NCBI GenBank assembly: GCA_023374045.1 | Contig: CM041780.1 | Span: 171,922,085-171,986,084, forward strand | Reading direction: 5' to 3' | Length of the DNA stretch: 64,000 nt | Source of the DNA: Limonium bicolor | Taxonomy: Eukaryota > Streptophyta > Magnoliopsida > Caryophyllales > Plumbaginaceae | In this document: piece by piece, positions 24,497-36,900 of the stretch | Position numbering within the stretch: the stretch's first letter is position 1 | Layout: the number at the start of each line of letters is the position of its first letter | Notes under the pieces: model-generated | Databases searched by the model: none | What the model was told of the DNA's origin: nothing | Seen by the model: only the letters and a program-made list of their open reading frames with translations | Position numbers and translations under genes: made by a program

Positions 24497-24997
24497 ATGC
24501 CCGACGCCAATTCTTCCCCGATCCGCTCTTCGGGGCCCTTTTCTACTTGCTCCGCGGAGGAAACCGGAACCGCCCAGAACACGGGGCCCACTTGTAACAA
24601 CGGGTACACCCCAAATGAAAGCGGAAACGGAGAGAACGGCGAAAACATCGATATTAGTAACACCAAAGACAGCAAAAAGAACAGTAAGAGTAGCAAAAAG
24701 GAGACCGAGAACAATGCCATTATGGTCAGAAGGGAGCGGCCCTCCCGGGCTTGTACCGTGCGTTCTAAGCTGTATGTTGACCCACCAGTTATTCGGCGTA
24801 ACCCACGGCCACCTAAGAGGGAGAAAACCATCGCTGTTGAGGCGGATGAGGCCCAAGAAGACGAGGACCAGGAAGGATTGAACGGCCAACATGGTAAGTT
24901 CATTACGCCGCTGGTGAATCCTCCTTCTCCTGGGCAGATGTCGAGATGGAATATGAGGGCTATGTGGGAGCTGGCGTCTATTCTGAATTTTCTAAAT
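24497..24997 (+). CDS. DDR4: DDR4-like exon 1
   Basis: This exon encodes 167 residues: a Ser/Gly/Asn/Lys-rich N-terminus, the RRERPSRACTVRSKLY motif, a basic and acidic linker, and the start of the DDT domain (PPSPGQMSRWNMRAMWELA). ATG at 24497 is the first in frame. The donor GTGAGT follows codon 167 in phase 0. Confidence 0.88.
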
Positions 24998-27900
24998 GTG
25001 AGTTACTGGCTATAAACATTTCATATCCTTCTTTCCTGCTGTAAGTGTTATTGGTTGTGTTCAAGCTTGAATATTTATATCCTTTTTGCTTCTCTATACC
25101 GTGTTTTAGGTTTTCAGAGATGTTTTGAAAATAACAATTGAGTTTTCGGCAGAGGAGTTGGAGTCGGCGTTGATATCCCAACAACAACACTTTGGGTGAT
25201 ATTCACATTCCATTGCTAAAGGTTGGTGCTTTATTGACAGTTGAGGGTCAAGACATGCTTTTCTCTTAATGAAGTGATTTGAACTGTTTCTGGAATTGTA
25301 CTCTGTATATAGCAATCAACCAGTACTGCAAAAGCCTTTGATATGCAAGGCATTAGCATAATTTATTTGGTTCTAATAAGAGCAGTTGAACTAGTTTGCT
25401 CGTTGCTGTTTAATTTTTGAACATGCTTACAATATAAGGAAAATATTTTATGATTGGCTCTTATATGTTTGCATAACAGCAAAGACATGATCGACCAGTG
25501 ATTGGTTCCATTCTGAACCGTACCGTGGGTGATTAAGCTAGAATTTAGTCCATTTCTTACTTGACGAAAAGGAATATTGCACAGAGGTTTCAGGGCTGGA
25601 TGGTTCTGTCTCTGAATGGAACTCTTTCTCTCATCGTTAGAATATATTGTATGAGCCTGTTTTGGTAGTTTTGACTCATCACACAAGTCGGAAGAAGAGG
25701 TTACCTCTACCTGTATGGTGCTTGTACAAGAGACTAGTTTACATCAGTACTAGTCCTTTGCCTACTTGCAGTGGGGCAGTTACACAAATATTATAAGCAA
25801 ACATTTTCAGAGCCCTCGATATAAAGAGAGGGTATTAGCTCGAGGTTTATCTCTGAACACAACCTCTCATTTAGTTATGTACTTTTTGTCCAACTTATTG
25901 TTAGTTTATTGTATACTCAAAGAAGGGGCAAACTCTTTTAATTTAGAAATTCTATATAAGTTTGACATGTAAAAAGTCAGAACACAATTTCCTTTATGAA
26001 AGTAGTGCCCTTTGCCTGTTAACTATTGTCACTTCTATGTATCTTGTATCAGTTCTATTTGAACCTATTCTAGTTGATCACTAGCTTCAAATGTATGATG
26101 TGATCTTAATGAAGATGTTGGAGATTGTTTTTTTTGCATGCTGGTATTTTCAGAAATAATTTCCTCAACTATGATTTCTCTACTCTCATTCTTCAGTTAT
26201 TGGTTGCTACCTTTTACACTGGTAAATATGAATTGTAGTCATGACTGTGACAGCCCGGATATGTTCATTGTTCACCTTTCTCTCACCAACACTCTTCTTT
26301 TGGTGCACTTTCATATCTACTTGATCATATCATGCCTATGGTATATTTAGTAGACGATCATTATCTGAACTTTACCTTGAGAAAACCCTATGTATCTTAA
26401 AGAAGAGTGCACTTTCATAACTACAAGATCATATCATGCCTATGGTATATTTAGTAGACGAAACTATCCGAACTTTACCTTGAGAAGACCCTATTTAGTC
26501 ATACCCTGCTGATGTTAGGTTCCTGTCGTGCGATGCATGTGCAACCATGCTGATGGGTTCAATGAGTTGGTTTTTATTGTAAGTGTGTAGTGTATTTGTA
26601 GATATTTTTTTTAAAGGAAGGTTCAGATATAATTAAAAAAAGGAGAAAAGAGAATAGAAGGGGTCAGATAGTTGTACAAAAGGATGATAGAGGAGAGAAG
26701 AAAACGTGGAGCTCCTTGTTTATATATTTATGGAAGGGGTAGAAATCATGCCTCCCGTAGGTCAGTGTTATGGTAGTTCATTGATTTTTATAGGAGGCAG
26801 ATAACATTGGAGATTTCTCTCCTAATATCTCCATATTCTTTGCTCATTTTGTTTGGTGTTAGCAACAAAATTGACCTCTCTTTTGCTTATTTTTATTTTG
26901 TTGCCCGGGTTGCCATACTTCATTTTGTGTACTCAGTCATGCCAACTTTGGTGTGCTTAGTTTGACACTATGATTGAGTGAGGCACATAACCTTTTTTTT
27001 CATAATACAATCCCGAACTTTAGAAATGTTCTATAGTTCTTATGGCTTGCTTTTTTTTTTCACAAATTTTGAATTTATTTATTGTGTGACCACAATGGCT
27101 CATTGAGGGGGGGGGGGGGGGGGGGGGGGGGATTGATTGATCGGAATAACAACCAAAAGAGAGGGAATCTGAACATGAAGAGATGGTACATTTGTCTTGT
27201 AACAAGACCTGGTGGTAATTGAATGAGTGATCATGAGGGTGTTGGAGGGATAAAAGGCAAAAAGAAGGATGAAGAGACGTAAAGAAAAGATGTCAAGACA
27301 AATTCTAGGGATACTGGAAGAAAACCATCACATAACTGGGAGTCCGAAAGAAGGAAAAGGTAACTAAAGCTAAGTACATGAACATGTTCGTAAAATGAAA
27401 TGGAGGAAGAGGACACTGATGATTTGTAGCATTCTTCGGTATAATAAGAGATTAGAAGCTATTGTCGGTCATTCCTGGAGGTCTTGTTCAATCAGTTGTG
27501 CATCCATAATTCCTAACTATAAGCATTCCTTTAAAATGTTCTGATGGTTCATCTGCCCCTCCAGTCAGCTGTGCATCTTCTGGCAGTTTGAAAATGTTCA
27601 TTCGCCTCCGGCCTTCTGCCCACCATGCGCGAGAAGATGAAGTAGCAAAGAGGATCGAAAAACTAGTTACTTGCTGTAATGTCAATTGAAAGTCTAGTGG
27701 CAGTATGCAGCTGAGCCAGTCTGGGGTGGGTTATTTTCTCCACCGGTTCAGATCGAGCTCATTTTCTGTCAGGTCAAACTGGGCCGACAAGATTAGGAAA
27801 AGTAAGGAATTCCGTATTTTGAGCAGCCCTTACCTTAACACATCTTAAACGTGCCCAACTTAACACTTGAACCTTATTCCCCCAATCGTTTCCCGAGTCC

Positions 27901-30900
27901 TTCATTATCATAAGCTCGGTTGTCCTACTCTAGTGGACCACCTAACTTCCTTGATGCTTCATTAGAATTATCTAGCTTGTCGTGAGGTTTCATAGCTTCT
28001 GACCGGCTCTCCACCTTTTGAAGAATCCTTAGTACAGAGTTGTCACACAGCTGTTCGCAATTCTGTTCTTCAAGATGATCATAGCCAAGTGGAGATTTTT
28101 CTAGTAGATTGATTGGGATAACTCTGTTTGGAATTCCATCTCAAAGAACATTAAAATGAAGTCGTTCGGGAATTGGGGGATTAGTGCTGATTCAAGGCAA
28201 CGGCGGTGCAACCCACAACCTAGTCCATACTAGTTGGTGAAGACATTGAGATCTATTGATCTAGTTGCACACTATGATGCACGGGTACGCCTATATGGTG
28301 CGTACCACGTCCCCAAGACGTCCCGGTACGGAGGGACGGAGAAACGCCTAGGGACGGGCGGCTATCACTGTATATTAAAAAAAGAAAAAAATTGAAGGAA
28401 GTGATGTGTTATACTTGCAATCCTGTTACTCTAACATGATCCTGGCTGGATGCTGCTGATTAAACTCTGTGCAGTCGATGTGCACTCTATACATAGACAT
28501 TAGGAGAAAGATCTGCTATAAAAAAGTGTGGCTTCCATGATGTTATACATTACTTACATGTTTTGCTTTCTAACTGTGATTATCATAGTAGCTAATTCTA
28601 TAATAATATTTAAAGTTTATATCAATAATGTAACTTATTGATTTTGGTTTATTATGATGTATTTATTTGCACATTAAATGAATATTAATAAAAATCTATA
28701 AATGTAAAATGATACTGTTATCACATATATTATCTATATTATATTAGGTATGACGAATGGATATTATATTCATTCATTACGCATATATTTATTACTCTGC
28801 ATGTCTTGATGCTGCTTATATAAATGACCGATGATGTGGCTTCTATATAAAGGATCTTAGTATTCTATAATTAATAATGTCTATCAGTTTAGATAATTTT
28901 CAGTGCATAGATAATATTTATATAAAAATAAGGTTTGTATCTTTAATTAATTATTTCAAATAATTATTTTTATACTGACCCTATAATAGAGGATGGCTAT
29001 ATCTATATTATTCTTGTTATTAAATAGTGTTCTATAGTTTATTGTAACATTTAATTATTAGATTAACTTATTTTTAATGTATTGAATATTCTATATTTTT
29101 CTCTTGATGTCCCCGCGTTTTATAAAATTTAATAATTGCCGTTTTTCCGTACCCGTCCCCGTATCTGTACCTGAACCCGTACCCGTCCCAGTGCAACCTA
29201 GGTTGCACATTTGGGAAAATTTTCCACCTCTTTTTGGAGGATCCTATCTCCTCTGCTGCTGCCTAGCTCCTTGTTAAACCTTTTGGATCATTTGTGGCAG
29301 CTTATGCATCCAATTCATGTAAGGAGTAGGTTCATGTTGCTCCCACAGGTTAAGGTAAAAGGGGTGTATATTGGTAGAAAAGTAGGGGTTCTTAGGCAAG
29401 TGGACCACGTGAGTAAGACAAGGTTTTATCCCAAGAGGGGTATCAAACCAAAGGAACTCTGAGAGTTTGTTTTGTCCTTTGGAATTGTACTTGAGTTGGT
29501 GAAACTTTGAGAGGATAGAGCCTTGGGGTGGTGTGTTTCTTCTCTTGTAATTTGTGAGGGTAGGAGTAGAAATGAATAATGCATAGACACTTGACACGTT
29601 TTCTTTTTAATCATTACTATTTTATGAATCTTTTCATGGCATTAGTGGGATTCGAAAGCATGCATAACAATGAACTTTTAACATGCAACACGACAAATAT
29701 TTTTCTCAATAGTATTCATACTTGTCATCCTTATCATGAAAATGGTAGTCATAAAAGCATCAACAATGGTTTTCAGCAATTATAAACCGCAAATCATCCA
29801 TGGGTGATCAATTCAAGGAAGCATTAAGATCTCAATTATAAGGATAATACTCATTTTATTCATGAATCACCCTAACATACAATATAACGGGTACACCTCC
29901 CATCAGAGAGAATTTAGCTGCTAAAAGACATTGTCTCATTACCAATATAAGGCATAAAGAGGGGAAAAGCTACGTTAGAGAGAGTGGGCTTAAAGCCTCT
30001 TTAAGAGAGAAGGGAGAGCGGAACTCTGAAGTAGATATGTAAAGAGGAGTAAAGTTTGATGATTGAAATGAGGGGATTGAGCAGCCTATTTACAGAATTC
30101 AAAGGTGAGAGATTCATCGTGAAACCAAGTCGTGACTGAGCTCGGTTATGCTCTGCTTCTTTGTCAAAGTTGCACTTGATCTGTGCCTTCTCCACCCTGG
30201 CAAATGTTAGACTGGTCATATGGCCTTCTGCAACGAGCTTGAATGTCAAGGTTAAGTGCACTGTTAATTCTTGAACGTTCGACCGTGCTCTGTCATCATC
30301 CGGTTGATGGTCGACTTTATCGACATGGTGCTGCCAATTCTTTCTCGCCATGTTACTTAGCTAGCATGCGCTCGATGTGCACTGACCAAGGACCGGGCTC
30401 GGTTGCTTCCCGATTGATTCTGAACTGGGTGCAAATTTAAATATTTTGCATTTTCATTTAGGCGCCACTCACTTTTCGCCGGCTGACAGTTAATTTCTTA
30501 GTATGCAACCGACCTTGGTTATGGGTCGGTTCCTTTTCAGGCATCCTTTTGCTTTTGAATCATTCTCTTCTTGTCAAGGCCACTCTTTTCCTAATTTATG
30601 CCTGAAATTTTGTAAAAGAACTAGATAGGGGAACTCTCTAATAATTTGGGGAAATGAGTAGTTTAAGTGCTTATGGTCACAAAATATGAGAGAATAAATT
30701 AGCTGAATAATTGACACTTAAACCACTTATCAGGTCATCATTCCTACCTTGAGAACAAGGTGATAGTGGGGGGGTAATAATGTCAAAACACGTGATAATA
30801 GTTGGGTTAGTTAGGGTTGTAACTGTACTTGTGTATTCTTTTATTAAGTCTGGTGGTGCTATATAAGGATGACTTACGCTACTGTTTGGGGCATCCAGTC

Positions 30901-33900
30901 AATTGATGAAATAGAAACTAGGCCACTATAGTGGATTTTGGAAGCGTTTAACCCTTTAGGAGGATTATCTGTTAACCTATCAGTTCAACACTGATTGAGT
31001 GAGACACATAAGCATTTTTTCATAATGGCAATCCTGAACTTTAGAAATATTTTATAATGCTTATGGCTTGCTTTCATTTTTTTTTTTCAAATTTTGAAGG
31101 CAATTCCTCCTGTGACCAGAATGGCATGTGGGCGTGAAACTTGGGTTACAGTGCTGTGTAGAAAACTGAGAGATTGGTGGCCTTGGGTAATTGGCATCTT
31201 CTTTCAGTATATCTTGGTATATAATTGTTGTTACACATTTTCTTCTCAGCGCATTGTTTTTTACTACTAAGTTCTTGTTCAGGTTGCTGATGGAGAGGTC
31301 CCGGTAGTTACTGCACAAGGGTAAGTGATAGCTTGTGAATCTATTTACCATATAGTCATTTCTTTGACTTAAACTGAAAGTTCCATTCGTCTCAGGGATG
31401 AATTAGACCATTACAAGTCGCTTGAGCCTAGTGTTCGTGTTGTCATATTAAAAGCACTATGTGACATACGTGTACAGGTATCATAGTTATTGCTGAGGTA
31501 CATCTTACATTTACTGTTTTGAGCCTTGATTAGATGGAGTATTCCAGTTCTAAGCGCAATGACAATTGACCACAACTGTATGCTAGCTTCTTATCAGCAA
31601 AAGCCCCGTGTTGTTGATTTCTAGAAGCAGCCTTTTTTTATTACCCTTGGTATCTAGATTTCATCAAACTTAGATTTTGTGTTTGCCTTTATTCATTCAC
31701 ATGAAGATTTCTCTCACCCAACACAAATTATACCCATGCATATGAAGTACCTTGTTTTTTTTTTTGTCGCTGTGATTTTGATCATAAATGCTTTAGATTT
31801 GGTGGTATCCTCTAATTTCAACTTTTTTTATGCTTTTCCTGTGTATTTTGAGCAGCAAGATGATATTAGGAGCTTCATTGATGACTCCATGAAACATGGT
31901 GCTGTTCTTTCACATTTCGTAAAGAACAAATTGGAGGTGATTCACATGGGATTTCGTATTGGTACTGCAACTGAACATCTTACCATTGATTAATATTATT
32001 TAGCTCATTTGTCAGTAAGTGCTGTTATCTTAAATTTATGGATAATGTGGAGCATGACCTATTGATTTATCATTATGAGCTGCATCTGAACTAAGATTTC
32101 CCTCAGGCTGGCATGCTGGGTGTAACTGTAAAATATTTTGTTGGTGTCATTGGTGCAGGTATGAGGATGATCCCGTAGTTGGTCATAGGCTGTACAGGGA
32201 GATCAGGATGGTTGTGGCAAAAAGGGTGAAAGAAAAGGGGTCCCGTGTCAATCCCACTGCTACATACGAGTGGGAAACTGTTGCGACTAATTTTGATGAA
32301 TTTCAAGATGTTTCTGTAAGTTATTTGTTTGGTTTCTTTTTGTTACATACATATTTTTTTGATTGATTAGGAAAGATAAATTCTAAAGAGGGAGTTACTG
32401 TTTGATTAAAAGGAAGAATATAAGAAGATTGAATAAAGCATTGACCGTAGGCGTGAATAGAAGGGGAGTTGATGTTAGCAAATTAATATCTAAATGATAA
32501 TCTAGACCCATCGATAAATATCTTGGAAAGGTTTATAGGAGGAGAAGAAGAGGAGGGAAAAGTGAGTTTGTTAGTAGTGCGGCAGTTTGTTATTCCTAGC
32601 TACTAGGTGGTGTGCTGGCATAATAGAAGTTTGTTAGTGCTTGGGAGGATGGGGCAATAGAAGTTTGTTAGTGCTTGGGAGGAGGGAAAAGTGAGTTTGT
32701 TAGTAGTGCTGCAGTTTGTTATTCCTAGCTACTAGGTGTGTGCTGGCATAATAGAAGTTTGTTAGTGCTTGGGAGGATGGGGCAATAGGCAGAGTATAAA
32801 GTAGTAGGTTGGCTTTTGATAGGATCAGCCTATCTTTCTCCCTAAATCCTCCAAGAGGCCAATAGTCTTGATTACAAATGTCTAGATATCCCTTCTCTAA
32901 TCCCCTGCAACCTATTTATACTAGTTAAGTGCATAACCTAATTACTCTTTAGTCCCCAACTAAACTAATAAACCCTTCAATAACCCTAGTCCTAACATCA
33001 CTTCCCCCTAAAACAACCTTGTCTTCAAGGTTGGGAAAATGAAAGAAATGTGCCAAGAGAGGTTGATGAAGCAGCTCTGATGCAGTAGTAGCAGCTTGCA
33101 CAGCAATTTGCTTCACAATACAGTCTTTGAAGACGGAGCATGCAGTCTTTGAGATTTCCTCGATCAATCTCTTTAGTAACCTCAAAGCACAGTCATATAA
33201 ACTCAAGCTCAGCTTTATCATCTACCTCCACAAGTTAGAAGCTCTCAAAAGCTTCAGTAGAGAACTACAAGAACAGCCAGAGCTCTTATTTGACAGCAAT
33301 AAGCTAATCAAAGTTTCCAAAAGTGACTTGTGTCTCCCCACTTGTTCATGCGACATCATCTTCCAAGGAATCTGGCCACCATTTTGGGAAGCACATGAAA
33401 CGGTGTGCAAGTAATCTCCTCCAAACCCACTGTAAGTCCACTTTGTTTTCAAAATCTCCTTCCTTCTTTTACGTCTGTTTCTACTTTGGAACCGGTTGAA
33501 CTTACTCTCACCCAACCTTCCTTCGATTCCCCATTCACCCATCGGATTGGTACGGTGAAAATGGTTTTGTCTTTTTCGTAGTGTCCACCAATTCCCACTT
33601 CCTTTGTAACCCCCTGTTCTTTCTTCCTGTGACTAGAGAGACTTACTGCATCCCTTCTCAAGCGCCAGGATGATGGCCGATAGTAAGCAGAGATGTGTCT
33701 TCGAGTGCGTTTGAGGATGGTCGGTGGTCGCTTGGAAACTGGAATCCGACTTGAAGAATAATCGACAGAAGAGGTCGGCACTCTTGGGGTTACGGGTTAA
33801 ATTAGGGTTATTTAATTTTTCCCCCAATTTGATGGCAGCAATCCCTTACCTATTGGACGTCTTCATCTTCCTTTTCTTTTGTTTAACCCTTTTCCTATTC

Positions 33901-36900
33901 ACCTTCATCTTTCGAACAGACAACTTTTGTCTCGTACTCCTTTTAGAGTCCAGCAATTTGAAGAACATAAGAGATTGACAGGAATTCCCTTTCGATTACC
34001 GGATACGTTGTTCGCCTTTTTTCCGCTACCCTTCCTTCTTACCAATTTCTTTTTCATCTTCTTCAACCTATCGATCTTCCTTTGCCTCATCCTTTTTTTT
34101 TGTCTCCATTAATCCTGATGTGCGAATGAGTTGCGATTGCTGTTGCCGCTTCTGGATTCTTCTTCTCTTCTTCCCTTTACCAGTTCTCTTCCTCCCTCTG
34201 ACTTATGATCTTGGAAATATCACTTCCTCTACGATGATTTCTTCTTCCACGCCTCCAATCTTCGCATCCCCATCTTGCTTAATTTCCTCCAGCGGTGCAA
34301 TCGAAAGGCCAGAAACCAATTCTAGTTCGAAGGAGTCTTTCGCTGGGAAGACTTGAACCTTGCTAACAAGAATCCTTGAAAATCACTCCAAGAAAGGGTC
34401 CCAAATAGCATCCACAGCCATTGAAACCACTCAAATGCCACCCCATCCATCCATGCAATGTCCGGCGACCATGAATCGATCTTCATCATCAATGTCGTTG
34501 ATGTGAAGTATGACTGTATTTCGCTTAACCATCCTTGCGGGTCCTCACCCATAAAAAATGAAGCTGAATCTTGATCGTTGAGGAGCTAATAATCTCGGCA
34601 GTCTCCATTCCCTCACGTTCCTTCCTACCCAAGAAAGAGGGCTCTGATACCTTTGATAGGATCATCCTATCTTTCTCCCTAAATCCTCCAAGAGGCCAAT
34701 AGTCTTGATTACAAATGTCTGAATATCCCTTCTCTAATCCCCTGGCAACCTATTTATACTAGTTAAGTGCATAACCTAATTACTCTTTAGTCCCCAACTA
34801 AACTAATAAACCCTTCAATAACCCTAGTCCTAACAGCTTTTGTAAGAGGGCACTGAGAAAGATTGTAAAAAGTATGGCCTCACCTGAGGATTTTGGAGGC
34901 AATTGTCCCATGGTAATTCCCTAGTTCTATCATTTGGTATCAGAGCAACACTCTTGGGCGTGGAAGTTGGGCAAGATCAAGAAAAATATAATAATGGAGT
35001 CAGTACACACATGCAAGCCTTCGATCTTCAGCGGAGAAGATCCTCGTAGCTGGCTGTACAAGGCTGAGTATTTCACTGTCAACTCCATCCCCGATTTTGT
35101 GGTTTGAAGCAGCGGGTGAGTATTTGGAGGGAGAAGCATTTAGCTGGTTTGAAGGGGTGTGGATTAATTTCGGTGAGCTGCCTTGGGTAGATTTCCAGAA
35201 ACTACTTCTTGAAAGGTTTGGAAAACTGGCTCAATCGGAGCTTGTTCGCTCAATTATGAAATAGAGCGGAACAAGATCAGTGGGTGGAATCAGTCGAGAC
35301 TTTAGGGGCTGTGGGGTTTGCAGAATTAGAAAGGAAAGATACAACTAACTCATCACCATGGAGGTCCTGACAAAGAAAGTGGTCATCCACAAACCACAAT
35401 TGGAGACTGATGGGGGTGATAATCCCATTGCCATGAAAAAAGGGATGATTAGGAGGTGGCATAAAAAACCAAGAAAGAGAGTACGCAAGGGGAAGAAGAT
35501 GGTGGGAAAGCAGAGACTTCCAGAAAGGGAAGTATCTCGTCGACAAAGTACACTCACTGGATTTGGGGAGTCCGATAAGAGAAGAAGACAGAGGAAGATC
35601 ATTCGGAAGAAGAAAGATAAAAAGAAAAGGATAAAGCGGAAGAAAAGAAGGAAGAAGTTGACAGATGCACTGGTAATCGATTCGGAAGAAATACGGAATA
35701 TTGAGCGCCACCATGTTCAATCAGCAATACATCCAGTCGAGTTCCGACCGACCACAGAGCATCTTCAAGCGTGTTCGAAAACCCTTGGTCGTTTTCCATC
35801 GATTATTCTCCGGACAGGCATCAAATAGAATCATGAAGAGTGTGTTGGTGGCTGTAGCTGCTTTGATGTAGGTACGCGGCGGAGTGCCATCGGGCCGTCT
35901 TCCCTACTTCTTGTCAAACCTGTCCTATCTCCTACAAATGGACTGGAACGGGCTTAATTCTTTCAAACCGGTCCAAATTTGGCTCTTATTCTGGCGGTCC
36001 AAGTTGGGTTGATAAATTACGTAACAGTTGTAATCCAAACCGTAATTCAATTCCTGTTTGGAGTGGCCGTTACCCCAGATCCACTCTTAAATTGCTCAAA
36101 TCAACATCTATTCCTTATTTTACCATTATCTCATTCATGTCTAATTCAACACTTAGCACTCCCACGCCTTAATCAATCTCTGAACAGAGTGCAGTATTGG
36201 TTCGGTGGCTCACTGTTCAGGCAACGATCGTCACGCCAAAACGATTTGGCAGAAGAGTTGGCTAGAGAGGGTTCCACAGCTGGATTCGGAATAACAATCA
36301 CCCATGAAGAAACTGGAATTTACTGGGGACTAGAACTGAATTCTCAAGGAAACATTTGAAAGATTCAGTTTTTCCAACTTTAGTGGGCGAAGGATTGATT
36401 CACCTTCTGGGCAATCACAAGTATTCTACCTCAATCATGGGCTGGAGTCTTCTATAAATCCATCTAGACATAACCAGTTTGCAGTATGGCTCGAGCAAGC
36501 AACTTTTCCTGATGCACTGAATCAAGAACGTCTCTGTCGCAAGCTCAGTTGCAAACATGAACTAGTTTTTTTTTTTTTTTTTTTGGGGGGGGGGGGGGAG
36601 TGCTGACAAGTCTAGAGACTCTAGACCCTTCGATAAATATCTTGGAAAGGTTTATAGGAGGAGGGAAAAGTGAGTTTGTTAGTAGTGCAAAGTTTTTTGT
36701 TCCTAGCTACTAGGTGGTGTGCTGGCATAATAAAATTAGTGATTGGGAGGATGGGGCAATAGGCAAAGTATAAAGTAGTATGTTGGCTTTTGTAAGGGGG
36801 CACTGAGAAAGATTGTAAAAGTGTGGCCTCACCTGAAGATTTTGGAGGGGATTGTCCCAACGGTAAATTCCTAGTGCTATCACTAAAGGAGTAGACTGGA

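Larger units (their letters stand above)
32495..36882 (+). mobile_element. Gag-only LTR element B in intron 7
   Basis: This plus-strand element is flanked by the perfect duplication CTAAA (32490-32494, 36883-36887). The 5' LTR runs 32495-34932 and is enlarged by nested element b2. The 3' LTR is 36601-36882 (282 bp); both end CTATCA. Primer site TGGTATCAGAGC is at 34935-34946. The polypurine tract is T19 then G14 then AG at 36566-36600. The 1.67-kb internal region holds only a broken gag-like start, a Lys/Arg-rich 156-codon ORF (35358-35828) and a C-terminal fragment (35979-36359). This resembles non-autonomous TR-GAG elements. It is in the sense orientation of the host gene. Confidence 0.85.

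Noticed and set aside
24443..24903. Two overlapping minus-strand ORFs of 142-149 codons opposite exon 1
   Set aside because: They are antisense shadows of the DDR4-like first exon, which has a clear domain start and splice donor.
27020..27205. Minus ORF with a polyproline run
   Set aside because: The prolines are the complement of the G25 homopolymer.
29274..29597. 107-codon minus ORF in intron 2 as a gene
   Set aside because: No domain is recognisable and it lies in transposon-derived sequence between a hAT-like element and a gypsy LTR.
35358..35828. 156-codon Lys/Arg-rich ORF as a host gene
   Set aside because: It lies inside element B after the gag fragment. The basic composition may be a nucleocapsid-like remnant; nothing links it to a host family.
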